Shown here piece after piece: positions 23,397 to 30,955 of a DNA stretch of 49,420 nucleotides. The stretch comes from CAG-488 sp051881315 (GTDB taxonomy: Bacteria; Bacillota; Clostridia; Oscillospirales; Acutalibacteraceae), in NCBI GenBank assembly GCA_051881315.1, contig JBJEPQ010000016.1:1-49420 (forward strand), given 5' to 3'. The notes below the pieces were generated by a model. The model was not told the DNA's origin. It saw only the letters and a list, made by a program, of their open reading frames with translations, and did not search any database. Within the stretch, counting starts at the first letter, position 1, and the number at the start of each line of letters is the position of its first letter. The translations under genes and the position numbers were made by a program.

Positions 23397-25148
23397 TTAA
23401 TTAACCCTTCCTCTGCCGCCGAAATCGAGAACTTCGTCAAACATCGAACTCCAGTCGTCCTCCTCATCGGTCGTCGGCTCTGTGGTTTCCTCCTCCGTCG
23501 TAGGCTCTTCGGTCTGAGGCTCGCCCCATACAAAGAGGAATACTGTCGTGCCTTTTTCGTAGGAGGCTCCTTCCTCAAGTGACGCACCCTGTACGGTACC
23601 CTCAATCTCTCCGTCGGTGTTGAGCTTAACGGATTTTTCAACGGTAAAGCCGATCTTTGTCAGCATGTCTCTTGCTTCCTCATACTTCATTCCGACAATA
23701 CCCGAGGTCGGGAAAACGATGCTCTGTTTACCCTTGCTGACAACGAGCTTGATCGTTGTGCCGACAGGAACTTTTTCGTTCACGCCGATGTTCTGCTCAA
23801 TAACATAGCCTTCCTCAACAGTCGAATCGTAAACCTCACTCTTTTCAAACTTGAAGTTCTTGCTGTTGTAGGTGTTGTCAACAATTTCATTATACGGCTT
23901 TCCGACAAAGTTCGGAACATCGACAAGATCGGAAACAGCCGTTGTCGTCGTGTCATTATTCAGGTCAATAACACCGGTCTGCCAGAGCACAAGAAATGCA
24001 ATCGCAAGCACTATGATAACCGCAGCGGCGGCAATAACGGCGGACGAACGGTTGTGACGCTTCTTTGCCGCTTCACGCTTGTTGTAGGTGTAGTCCTCTT
24101 CCTCCTCGTCCTCAATGTGCTGAGGAACAGGCTTTTTGATATTGACGGGAACAACAGGTTCAAAGTCCATTCCTGCTCCTGCCGCACTCGGAGAAGCGGA
24201 AAGCTCCGAACGAAGCTCCTCGACTGTTCTTGTTCTGTCCTCCGGAAGAATCTGGAGGGCATTAACAAGTCCGTTTATAACATAGGCAGGAAGCTGTTCG
24301 GCAAACTTGCCGGGAACCATAAGCCTGTCGTTGGTAACTCTTTCGGTTGCGTCGATCGGATCCGTTCCGATGAGCGTTCTGTAAAGAACGGCACCGAAGC
24401 CGTAAATATCCGTCCAAGTGCCCTGTCTGCCCTCAAAGCCGTACTGCTCAAAAGCGGCATAGCCGTCATAAAGCTGACATTTAAGCTCGCTTCTTGCCGA
24501 TCTCACCTGACTGATGCTGAAGCCTGTAATCCTGATCTTGCCGTCAGGGGCAACAACAAGCGTTGAGGGAGAAATGCCTCTGTGGATAATTCCCGAAGCG
24601 TGGAGAGTACCGAGAGTTGAAAGCACGGGCATAAGCAAAGGTCTCGCCTTTTCCCAGGAAATATATCCGACATTGTTTCTGAGAAGATATTCTCTGAGCG
24701 TAATGCCGTCTATGTTTTCCGTTACCGCATAACAGGTGCCGTTGCCCTCAAGTATATCCTTGACCTTGATAAGGGCGGAAAGACCGCTCAGTCGCATAAG
24801 CTTTCTCCACATCTCGGTAAAGCTCTGCAAACACTCGTTGTAGATGTTCTCGTTACCGGGAGCGGACTCCACTCCGAGCGTCTTGGGATCACGGACAGCG
24901 ATGCCCTCCGGGAAGTATTCACGGATATTGACCGATTCCCTTGTCGAGAGGTCAAGTCCCATATATGTTGCGCCGTCTCCGTTATACGAAAGGAGCTTGC
25001 CGACAAGATATCTGTTGCCCAGAACAGTTCTGATCGGAAGGTACGGCTCGATCTGCTTTGAATCGGCATGAAAACCGCAGTAAGGGCATTGCTTCTGAGT
25101 GCCGATGTCCTTCATACAGCTCATACATAAATTATCTGAATTGATCAT
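23397..25148 (-). CDS. PASTA-domain protein kinase homolog, predicted pseudokinase
   Basis: 583 residues. A zinc ribbon (CMSC and CPYC, residues 8-24) precedes a protein-kinase-like domain (about 45-320), a basic stretch, one membrane helix near 365-390 (AAAAVIIVLAIAFLVLW), and two PASTA repeats outside the cell (VPNFVGKPYNEI, GIVGMKYEEARDML). Key catalytic residues are changed: the ATP-binding lysine position is Arg76 (VNIREYFP), the HRD catalytic Asp is Gly191 (H189-R190-G191), and the metal-binding DFG is T208-G209-F210. It should therefore not phosphorylate in the usual way and may act as a cell-wall sensor or scaffold. The C-terminal tail is rich in Thr and Glu. Confidence 0.85.
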   Translation of the reverse strand: MINSDNLCMSCMKDIGTQKQCPYCGFHADSKQIEPYLPIRTVLGNRYLVGKLLSYNGDGATYMGLDLSTRESVNIREYFPEGIAVRDPKTLGVESAPGNENIYNECLQSFTEMWRKLMRLSGLSALIKVKDILEGNGTCYAVTENIDGITLREYLLRNNVGYISWEKARPLLMPVLSTLGTLHASGIIHRGISPSTLVVAPDGKIRITGFSISQVRSARSELKCQLYDGYAAFEQYGFEGRQGTWTDIYGFGAVLYRTLIGTDPIDATERVTNDRLMVPGKFAEQLPAYVINGLVNALQILPEDRTRTVEELRSELSASPSAAGAGMDFEPVVPVNIKKPVPQHIEDEEEEDYTYNKREAAKKRHNRSSAVIAAAAVIIVLAIAFLVLWQTGVIDLNNDTTTTAVSDLVDVPNFVGKPYNEIVDNTYNSKNFKFEKSEVYDSTVEEGYVIEQNIGVNEKVPVGTTIKLVVSKGKQSIVFPTSGIVGMKYEEARDMLTKIGFTVEKSVKLNTDGEIEGTVQGASLEEGASYEKGTTVFLFVWGEPQTEEPTTEEETTEPTTDEEDDWSSMFDEVLDFGGRGRVN

Positions 25149-25186
25149 TATATACCTTCTTCCGAAAACTCAGATTTATTTAGGTT

Positions 25187-25215
25187 ATGATAACATTATA
25201 AGAGGATTTTGTCAA
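25187..25215 (-). promoter_or_regulatory. Promoter of the pseudokinase gene
   Basis: On the minus strand: TTGACA (25210-25215), 17-nt spacer, TATCAT (25187-25192). Confidence 0.6.
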
Positions 25216-25260
25216 GTTCAGACAGTTTACAATAAGTTACAATATAACGGATAATATCGG

Positions 25261-25289
25261 TTGAAATCTTTCAGCCGATGTGATACAAT
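25261..25289 (+). promoter_or_regulatory. Promoter of the alpha/beta hydrolase gene
   Basis: TTGAAA (25261-25266), 17-nt spacer, TACAAT (25284-25289). The -10 overlaps the first codons of the longest frame (25280), so translation must begin downstream. Confidence 0.7.
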
Positions 25290-25315
25290 TAGAAAAAAAT
25301 CCGAGGATGATGATT

Positions 25316-26218
25316 GTGGATAAAAAGGAATTTAACAAGCTTGCAAGAGAGATAGAAACCCTTGAGCTTGACGACAATGAAAGAAGCAAACATTCGGGAA
25401 GCTTCATTCCTCTCCCCTGCGGCAACACGCATTATGAGATAAAAGGTGAAGGCGAGCTTGTTGTTCTTACACACGGCTATGCAACGCCCTATGTAATATA
25501 TGACAGACTTTTTGAGGCTCTGGTCAACAGCGGATTCAAGGTTCTTCGTTACGACCTGCTCGGCAGAGGTCTTTCCGAGCGAGTTTACGGTCCTTACACG
25601 CCCGAGCTTTTTGCCCGTCAGCTCAACGAGCTTACAAGAAAGCTTTTCGGCGACGAAAAATTCTACCTCGTCGGCACCTCTATGGGCGGAACAGTCACAA
25701 CGGCATTTTGCAGATTTTATCCCGGCAGAGTTAAAAAGCTTGTGCTTCTCTCCCCTGCGGGAATGGACACCTTTAAGCCGCCTGTCTATATGAAAATATG
25801 TCAGATTCCCGGCTTCGGCAAGGCGTTCTTCAAGACCTTCGGCGGAAGAATACTGCTTGGTCACTGCTCCGGAGAGCTTAAAAACACCTCTCAGGAGGAC
25901 AAGGATTATTATACAAGATACTATGCCGACTGTGCAAAATACAAGGGCTTTGTTTCAAGCACCTATTCCTCGCTCATAAACTGCATACTGAACACCAAGG
26001 AGGACACCGAGGGCTATAAGAGCGTCAACGCTCAGAACATTCCCGTGCTTGTTGTCTGGGGTACGGACGATCACACAATGCCTTACTATCAGATTGACAG
26101 AATGAAAGAGATACTTCCGAATGCAGAATACATAACGCTTGAGGATTCAGGTCACGATTTCGTCTATGACGAGGGCGACAAGGCGGCAGACGCTGTCATT
26201 CCGTTTTTTAAAGATTAA
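25316..26218 (+). CDS. Alpha/beta hydrolase
   Basis: 300 residues, cytosolic. The oxyanion motif THGYATP, the nucleophile elbow GTSMGG, the acid in WGTDDHTMP and the histidine in DSGHDF complete a catalytic triad. It resembles esterases or C-C hydrolases of the MhpC/PldB kind; the substrate is not evident. The start is a GTG at 25316 behind GAGG, chosen because the promoter -10 overlaps the earlier GTG at 25280. It converges on hydF with a palindromic repeat in between. Confidence 0.78.
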   Translation: MDKKEFNKLAREIETLELDDNERSKHSGSFIPLPCGNTHYEIKGEGELVVLTHGYATPYVIYDRLFEALVNSGFKVLRYDLLGRGLSERVYGPYTPELFARQLNELTRKLFGDEKFYLVGTSMGGTVTTAFCRFYPGRVKKLVLLSPAGMDTFKPPVYMKICQIPGFGKAFFKTFGGRILLGHCSGELKNTSQEDKDYYTRYYADCAKYKGFVSSTYSSLINCILNTKEDTEGYKSVNAQNIPVLVVWGTDDHTMPYYQIDRMKEILPNAEYITLEDSGHDFVYDEGDKAADAVIPFFKD

Positions 26219-26238
26219 ACATTACACTATATTCAACA

Positions 26239-26391
26239 GGGCTGTCGCACTAAGCGAAGAACAAAAGAAACATATATTTTCTTGTTTTGTTCTAAATAAG
26301 AAATCGAAGACTTGTATCGGTATTAAAGGCCAATACAAGTCTTTTGATTTAATAATTGTTTCTTTTGTTCTTCGCTTAGTGCGACAGTCCC
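26239..26391. mobile_element. Palindromic MITE-like element
   Basis: About 153 bp. Arms of 30 bases at 26242-26271 and 26358-26387 are perfectly inverted, and the ends continue with GGG and CCC (the right end has one extra base). The outer motif CTGTCGCACTAAG resembles ends of IS1182-type elements (inference). An inner hairpin (AAGACTTGTAT, 26307-26317, with 26333-26343) sits in the middle. No coding capacity. No clear target duplication was seen. It fills the space between two convergent stop codons and could serve as a bidirectional terminator. Confidence 0.7.
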
Positions 26392-26400
26392 GTTTTCTGT

Positions 26401-27585
26401 TTATATATTCAGCGGTTCAATACTTCTGTCAAGTATTCCGTTCATCTGAGCGATCGCAACGCCGTAGTTGACGATGTTTACACCCTCCTGAGCGGCATGG
26501 GCAATCCTGTACTTCATCTCCGTTTCGTTTAGCATACAGCCGCCGCAATGGACGACAAGAGCATATTTGCTCAGATCGTCGGGAAATTCAGTTCCCGATG
26601 TAAACTCAAAGTTCAGCTCTTTGCCCGAATAATTTCTGATCCAGTTCGGAAGTTTTACGGTTCCGATGTCATTGCACTGCCTGTGATGGGTACAGCCCTC
26701 GGAGATAAGAATGGTATCGCCGTCTTTGAGATCATTCAGCTTTCTCGCTCCCTCGATAAGCTTTGAAAGGTCGCCCTTGTACCTTGCGAAAAGAATTGAA
26801 AACGAGGTAAGTCCGATTTCACGGGGAACGATCTTCGACACCTGCTCAAAGGCCTGAGAATCCGTGATGACGAGCTTGGGCTTTTTTACAAGATTTTTGA
26901 TAGTGGCTTCAAGCTCCGTTACCTGACAGCAGACCGCCGTACAGTTGTTGTCAAGCAGCTCCCTAAGCACCTGCTGCTGAGGAAGAATTACCCTGCCCTT
27001 GGGCGCAGACTCGTCAATCGGAATAACAAGTATGACCGTGTCGCCCTTTTCAAGGACATCTGCAACAATATCCTTTCCGACCTGCTTAATCTTGCAGAAA
27101 GCCGCAATCTTTTCTTTCAGCTCGTAAATATTCCTGTCGTTCTTTGCGCTGACATATATTTCGTTCTTCTCGGCTTCGGGAACGATTTCAAGAAGATCAG
27201 ACTTGTTATAAGCGACAATATAGGGTATTTTCTTCTCCTTGAAAAAGTCGATCATCATATTGTCGAATGTTCCGAGCCCTTTGGTCGAGTCAACGGTGAG
27301 CACGGCAATATCGGTCTTTGTAAGCACCTGCTTTGCCTTTTGCACTCTCTTTTCACCCAGCTCACCCTCATCGTCGATGCCCGGTGTGTCAATAATAACA
27401 ACAGGGCCGAGCGGAAGAATTTCCATCGCTTTTTTTACAGGATCGGTAGTTGTTCCCTTGACATCGGAAACAACTGCAAGCTCCTGTCCCGTCACCGCAT
27501 TAACAAGGCTTGATTTGCCTGCGTTTCTCATACCGAAGAAGCTGATATGCACCCTCTCCGCCGAAACCGTGTCATTAAGTCCCAT
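26401..27585 (-). CDS. hydF: [FeFe]-hydrogenase maturation GTPase HydF
   Basis: 394 residues. The N-terminal GTPase domain has the P-loop GMRNAGKSS, switch motif KGTTTDP and DTPGIDD; the G4 motif is NKSD. The C-terminal domain holds the iron-sulfur cluster ligands CTHHRQC and HCGGC, the family's CxH...HCxxC signature. HydF is the scaffold on which the two-iron part of the H-cluster is built before transfer to hydrogenase. The start is the ATG at 27585 behind AGAGGTG. hydE, hydG and the hydrogenase are not in the window. Confidence 0.95.
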   Translation of the reverse strand: MGLNDTVSAERVHISFFGMRNAGKSSLVNAVTGQELAVVSDVKGTTTDPVKKAMEILPLGPVVIIDTPGIDDEGELGEKRVQKAKQVLTKTDIAVLTVDSTKGLGTFDNMMIDFFKEKKIPYIVAYNKSDLLEIVPEAEKNEIYVSAKNDRNIYELKEKIAAFCKIKQVGKDIVADVLEKGDTVILVIPIDESAPKGRVILPQQQVLRELLDNNCTAVCCQVTELEATIKNLVKKPKLVITDSQAFEQVSKIVPREIGLTSFSILFARYKGDLSKLIEGARKLNDLKDGDTILISEGCTHHRQCNDIGTVKLPNWIRNYSGKELNFEFTSGTEFPDDLSKYALVVHCGGCMLNETEMKYRIAHAAQEGVNIVNYGVAIAQMNGILDRSIEPLNI

Positions 27586-27613
27586 AATAATCACCTCTGA
27601 TAAAAATATTCAA

Positions 27614-27660
27614 GCTGCCGCAAACAGGGTTGTCAAACCAACCCGTCTTTATGCGACAGC
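27614..27660 (-). other. Two-tier hairpin ahead of hydF
   Basis: GCTGTCGCA pairs with TGCGGCAGC (8 of 9) and an inner GGTTGG-side stem pairs GGGTTG with CAACCC around a 6-nt loop. It is followed by a T/A-rich run on the minus strand. It may end the upstream redox operon or act as a leader structure of hydF; no promoter fits between it and hydF. Confidence 0.5.
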
Positions 27661-27720
27661 TAAAATTTAAAACAATAACCTTAGCGTCAGATAAAGCTTT
27701 CGTTTCAGGTCGTTAATATT

Positions 27721-28929
27721 TTATTTTATATAAGATCCCGGCACTTCCAGCACAAGGTCGGAGATCGCAAAGCTTGCACAGGGATGAATATATCCGTTCT
27801 CCTTATCCGACCAGCGGCGTCCGTCGTCGTTTTCTTCGGGAACATAGACCTCGCCCGAAATAAGCTTCGATCTGCACCAGCCGCACTCGCCGCTTCTGCA
27901 TCTTGACGGGGCGGAAATTCCGCTTCTTTCAAGTGCAACAAGCAAAGGCTCGTCGGCAGAGGCGGAAATAACAGTCTCGTTTTCGCCCTGACGGACTGTA
28001 ACGGAAAAGGTCTTGCCCTTATTCTCGGCAGGATAGTCGGGCTTTTCCCAAACCTTTTTAGTAACTCCGAGAAGCTCACGGCGAACATACTTTCTTTCAA
28101 GTCCGAGCTTCTTTATTTCACCCTCGGCAAACTTATACATAGCCTCGGGACCGCACATGAAAACGGAGTAATCTCCGTTTTCGGGCGCATATTTCTTGAT
28201 AATATCCGCATTGATAAAGCCGTGCTCATAGCCTTTTTTCTTCTGCTCCGAAAGAACGTGAACAACCTTGACCTTATCACATTCGGCGGCAATGGAGTCA
28301 AGCTCCTCTTTGAAAAGAATACTCTTTTCGTCCCTGCTTCCGAAAAGGATAGTCAGGTTGAAATCCTCAATTCCGTCCCTGATAGCATAAGCCATTGACA
28401 AAAACGGAGTTATTCCGCTTCCGCCTGCAAGAGCAATCACGTTTTCTGAGTCACGAAGCTCCTCGTAATAGAAATTGCCCAAGCCCTCGGAAACAGTTAC
28501 CTCGTCGCCGACCTTCCAGTTGTCCAGAATCCAATCCGAAGCGAAGCCGTCCGGCGTTCTTCTCACCGTGATGGCATATTTGCCGTCCTTAGACCATTCG
28601 GGAGACGAGCTGATAGAATAAGGGCGTGTCAGCTTGCTTTCGCCGATCTCAAGATAAACGCTGAGATACTGACCTGCACGGAAATATGCGGCTTTATCCG
28701 CCTTAAAAATAAATGTCTTTGCTCCTGCGCCCTCATGCTCTATGACCTCGGCGATCTTCATCTTCTGAAAATCGGGATGAAGCGCCGCCGCATTTTCATT
28801 TATCGGAAAAACGCCCGAAACCTCTTTTGCTGGAGCGGCGTCAATGACCTTATCCCTTGCCTGAGCGAGAGTACCGAACTTGCCGATATCCTTAAAACCG
28901 ATTTTGCTGATTTTAACCTTCAATGCCAT
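27721..28929 (-). CDS. Ferredoxin-NAD(P)H-reductase-like protein with C-terminal 2Fe-2S domain
   Basis: 402 residues. After a roughly 60-residue N-terminal extension comes an FAD domain (RPYSISSSP), an NAD(P) domain (GGSGITPFLSMA, then CGPEAMY) and a plant-type ferredoxin domain with CRSGECGWC and a final Cys in HPC. Such proteins move electrons between NAD(P)H and an oxygenase, reductase or other partner. Its start shares one base with the stop of the upstream FAD oxidoreductase gene, which makes that enzyme the likely partner. Specific reaction unknown. Confidence 0.85.
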   Translation of the reverse strand: MALKVKISKIGFKDIGKFGTLAQARDKVIDAAPAKEVSGVFPINENAAALHPDFQKMKIAEVIEHEGAGAKTFIFKADKAAYFRAGQYLSVYLEIGESKLTRPYSISSSPEWSKDGKYAITVRRTPDGFASDWILDNWKVGDEVTVSEGLGNFYYEELRDSENVIALAGGSGITPFLSMAYAIRDGIEDFNLTILFGSRDEKSILFKEELDSIAAECDKVKVVHVLSEQKKKGYEHGFINADIIKKYAPENGDYSVFMCGPEAMYKFAEGEIKKLGLERKYVRRELLGVTKKVWEKPDYPAENKGKTFSVTVRQGENETVISASADEPLLVALERSGISAPSRCRSGECGWCRSKLISGEVYVPEENDDGRRWSDKENGYIHPCASFAISDLVLEVPGSYIK

Positions 28930-30473
28930 CAGTTTGCGCCCCCTTTCTCATTCATTTCGACAATCGCGCCCTTAGCAACAAGACTGCCGCACATATATGT
29001 TGAGCTGTAACCGTCTCCCCTTGCGCCCGACGCTCCGATCGGTTTAAGTCCCTTGATCGGAAATTCTGTGTCGGCGGAAAGAGTTCTGGCAATCATGCTG
29101 TCCCAATCCTTAGTCATATAACCGTAAACACTTCCCTCGGGAACGCCGATATACCTTGCAAATGTCCACGGTGACGCAACGGAAATCTCCTCAACATAGG
29201 GAAGAAGATCAATTCCCGTCTTGTCCTTGAAGTTGTCAATGATCTTCTTTGCAAGCTTATTCTTGACCTTGACGTAATCCTCCTGAGAAATATTATCCCA
29301 GTCGTCGGGAGCGGAGAACATCGTTGTAAAGCTGCAGATCGAAGTTCCCTCTGGAGAAATTTCGGGGTTGGCGATATTGTAGCAAAGAAAGATTGAATAA
29401 TTGTTGGTATCAATCTTTTTCAGACTTTCATATTCCTTTTCGGAGTCCGCCGTTCCTGCAAGGAAAATACTGTAATCCTTTATATTAAGCTCCTCGGCGG
29501 TTTTGTTAAGTCCGAGATAAACGGTAAACATTCTTGCGCCGAAGTCCTTGTTTCTTGCGGCGGAGAGCTTCTTTTCACGTTCGGGAACAAGCTCTTTGGG
29601 CATCATTCTGCCGTAGATTATGTCCTGATTGATATTGGCAAGCACCATATCGGCTCTGACCTCACCCATCGAGGTGCGGACTCCGCAGCAGCTCTCACCG
29701 TCAAATATAAACTCCTCCGCACGGCAGTTGAACCATACGTCGCCGCCAAGCTCACGGAAACGTTCAATCATTGCGTTGCTGATCTCATGGGAGGTGTGGG
29801 TAGGAATGGACGCACCGTAGGATACATAGCTGTCAACCATTGCGGCATAATGGAAAAAGGAAAGGTGCTTCATATCAACGCCGAGATACGACCAGTATAC
29901 GGCAAGAATATCCCTGCACTTCTGCGGCAGATGCAGAGCTTCAAAGACCTCCTCGGTGGAGTATCCGCCTGTTCTGAGAACATTGGGAAACTTTCTGATA
30001 AGAGTTACGGGCGACATACCCTGGGTGGGATTGGCAAAATACTCGATAGCACGGCGGATCTGATCCATCAGCTCGAAGAAATCCTCCATGTATTTTCTGC
30101 TTCCGGGAACATATTCCTCAGTTTTATCAATAAAGGCATCTCTGCCCGTCGGAAGCGTTACATCCATTGGTGAGCCGTCGGAATATGTAGAGATACATCT
30201 GAAGCAGTCGTCAACCTTGTTCCACTTGACCTTGACGCCGAATTTGTCCATCAGACGTCTGACATCACCGGGACGGTTTTCCGTACCGACACCGCAAAGC
30301 TCGTGAAGCGAAGGCTCAAATTCAAATCTGCCCCTGCAAAAGCTTGTGGCACAGCCGCCGGGAATATTATGCTTTTCAATAATAAGGGTTTTCTTACCTG
30401 CCGTAATCAGCTCAAGTGCGGCGGAAAGCCCCGCATTACCCGATCCGACAACAACTGCGTCATATTTTCTCAT
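28929..30473 (-). CDS. FAD-dependent oxidoreductase, phytoene-desaturase-like
   Basis: 514 residues. The dinucleotide fold VVVGSGNAGLSAALEL with IIEKHNIPGGCA is typical of the CrtI/carotenoid isomerase-like amine oxidase superfamily, and the C-terminal region (IGASGARGDGYSS) closes the FAD site. No carotenoid genes are nearby, so the substrate is probably something else. The start is the ATG at 30473 with AAGGAG upstream. It lies between the Dabb gene and the reductase gene in one operon. Confidence 0.78.
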   Translation of the reverse strand: MRKYDAVVVGSGNAGLSAALELITAGKKTLIIEKHNIPGGCATSFCRGRFEFEPSLHELCGVGTENRPGDVRRLMDKFGVKVKWNKVDDCFRCISTYSDGSPMDVTLPTGRDAFIDKTEEYVPGSRKYMEDFFELMDQIRRAIEYFANPTQGMSPVTLIRKFPNVLRTGGYSTEEVFEALHLPQKCRDILAVYWSYLGVDMKHLSFFHYAAMVDSYVSYGASIPTHTSHEISNAMIERFRELGGDVWFNCRAEEFIFDGESCCGVRTSMGEVRADMVLANINQDIIYGRMMPKELVPEREKKLSAARNKDFGARMFTVYLGLNKTAEELNIKDYSIFLAGTADSEKEYESLKKIDTNNYSIFLCYNIANPEISPEGTSICSFTTMFSAPDDWDNISQEDYVKVKNKLAKKIIDNFKDKTGIDLLPYVEEISVASPWTFARYIGVPEGSVYGYMTKDWDSMIARTLSADTEFPIKGLKPIGASGARGDGYSSTYMCGSLVAKGAIVEMNEKGGAN

Positions 30474-30495
30474 ATACAAGCTCCTTGAAATTTAA

Positions 30496-30783
30496 TTAAA
30501 ATTCAAAATCAACAACCGCTCTGTCCGTGATAACGGAGTGAACAAACTCCTTGACCTTGAGATGCTCGGGATGAACCTGATAGCCGTCAAGCGAAGCCTT
30601 ATCCTTAAAAATCGAATAAAGGGCAAGGTCATAGCCTTTTTCATTGAAATTAAAACCGACCTCTGCGCTTATCAGTCCGTCAACCTTGCCGACAAGAGCA
30701 GTGAGACGCTTTTTCATTTCTTCCATATTGTGCTTTTTCTGATCGTCATTTCTGACATTCCAAAAAACTATATGCTTAACCAT
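30496..30783 (-). CDS. Dabb-family (stress-response A/B barrel) protein
   Basis: 95 residues. MVKHIVFWN, the central GYDLALYSIFKDKASLDGY and the closing HPEHLKVKEF match the Dabb dimeric alpha-beta barrel. Members are small dimers, some of which are cyclases or bind aromatic compounds. First gene of the redox operon, 22 nt ahead of the FAD oxidoreductase. Good GGAGG site. The role in the operon is unknown. Confidence 0.85.
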   Translation of the reverse strand: MVKHIVFWNVRNDDQKKHNMEEMKKRLTALVGKVDGLISAEVGFNFNEKGYDLALYSIFKDKASLDGYQVHPEHLKVKEFVHSVITDRAVVDFEF

Positions 30784-30810
30784 ATAAATACCTCCGATCT
30801 TATAAAATAA

Positions 30811-30838
30811 ATTATATCAAATAATTATAAATAGTCAA
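30811..30838 (-). promoter_or_regulatory. Promoter of the Dabb redox operon
   Basis: On the minus strand: TTGACT (30833-30838), 16-nt spacer, TATAAT (30811-30816). Confidence 0.65.
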
Positions 30839-30844
30839 CAATCA

Positions 30845-30886
30845 TTCAAAATTTTTTGAATAAAACAGGCTGTTTTGATTTCAAAA
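30845..30886. promoter_or_regulatory. Two related dyads in the divergent regulatory region
   Basis: TTCAAAA-TT-TTTTGAA at 30845-30860 and TTTTGA-TT-TCAAAA at 30873-30886 are both perfect inverted repeats with a TT centre. The first is directly upstream of the -35 of the Dabb operon. They may bind a regulator of one or both divergent operons. Confidence 0.35.
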
Positions 30887-30955
30887 GTGTATAAAGCAAC
30901 AATGTTTTGTTAAAGATTGTAGTAGGTCTTTTGAACAAGAAAAGGAGGACTAATA

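Noticed and set aside
30820..30955. Catabolite-repression (cre) site and promoter before the sugar ABC operon
   Set aside because: No sequence close to the cre consensus and no convincing -35/-10 pair could be found.
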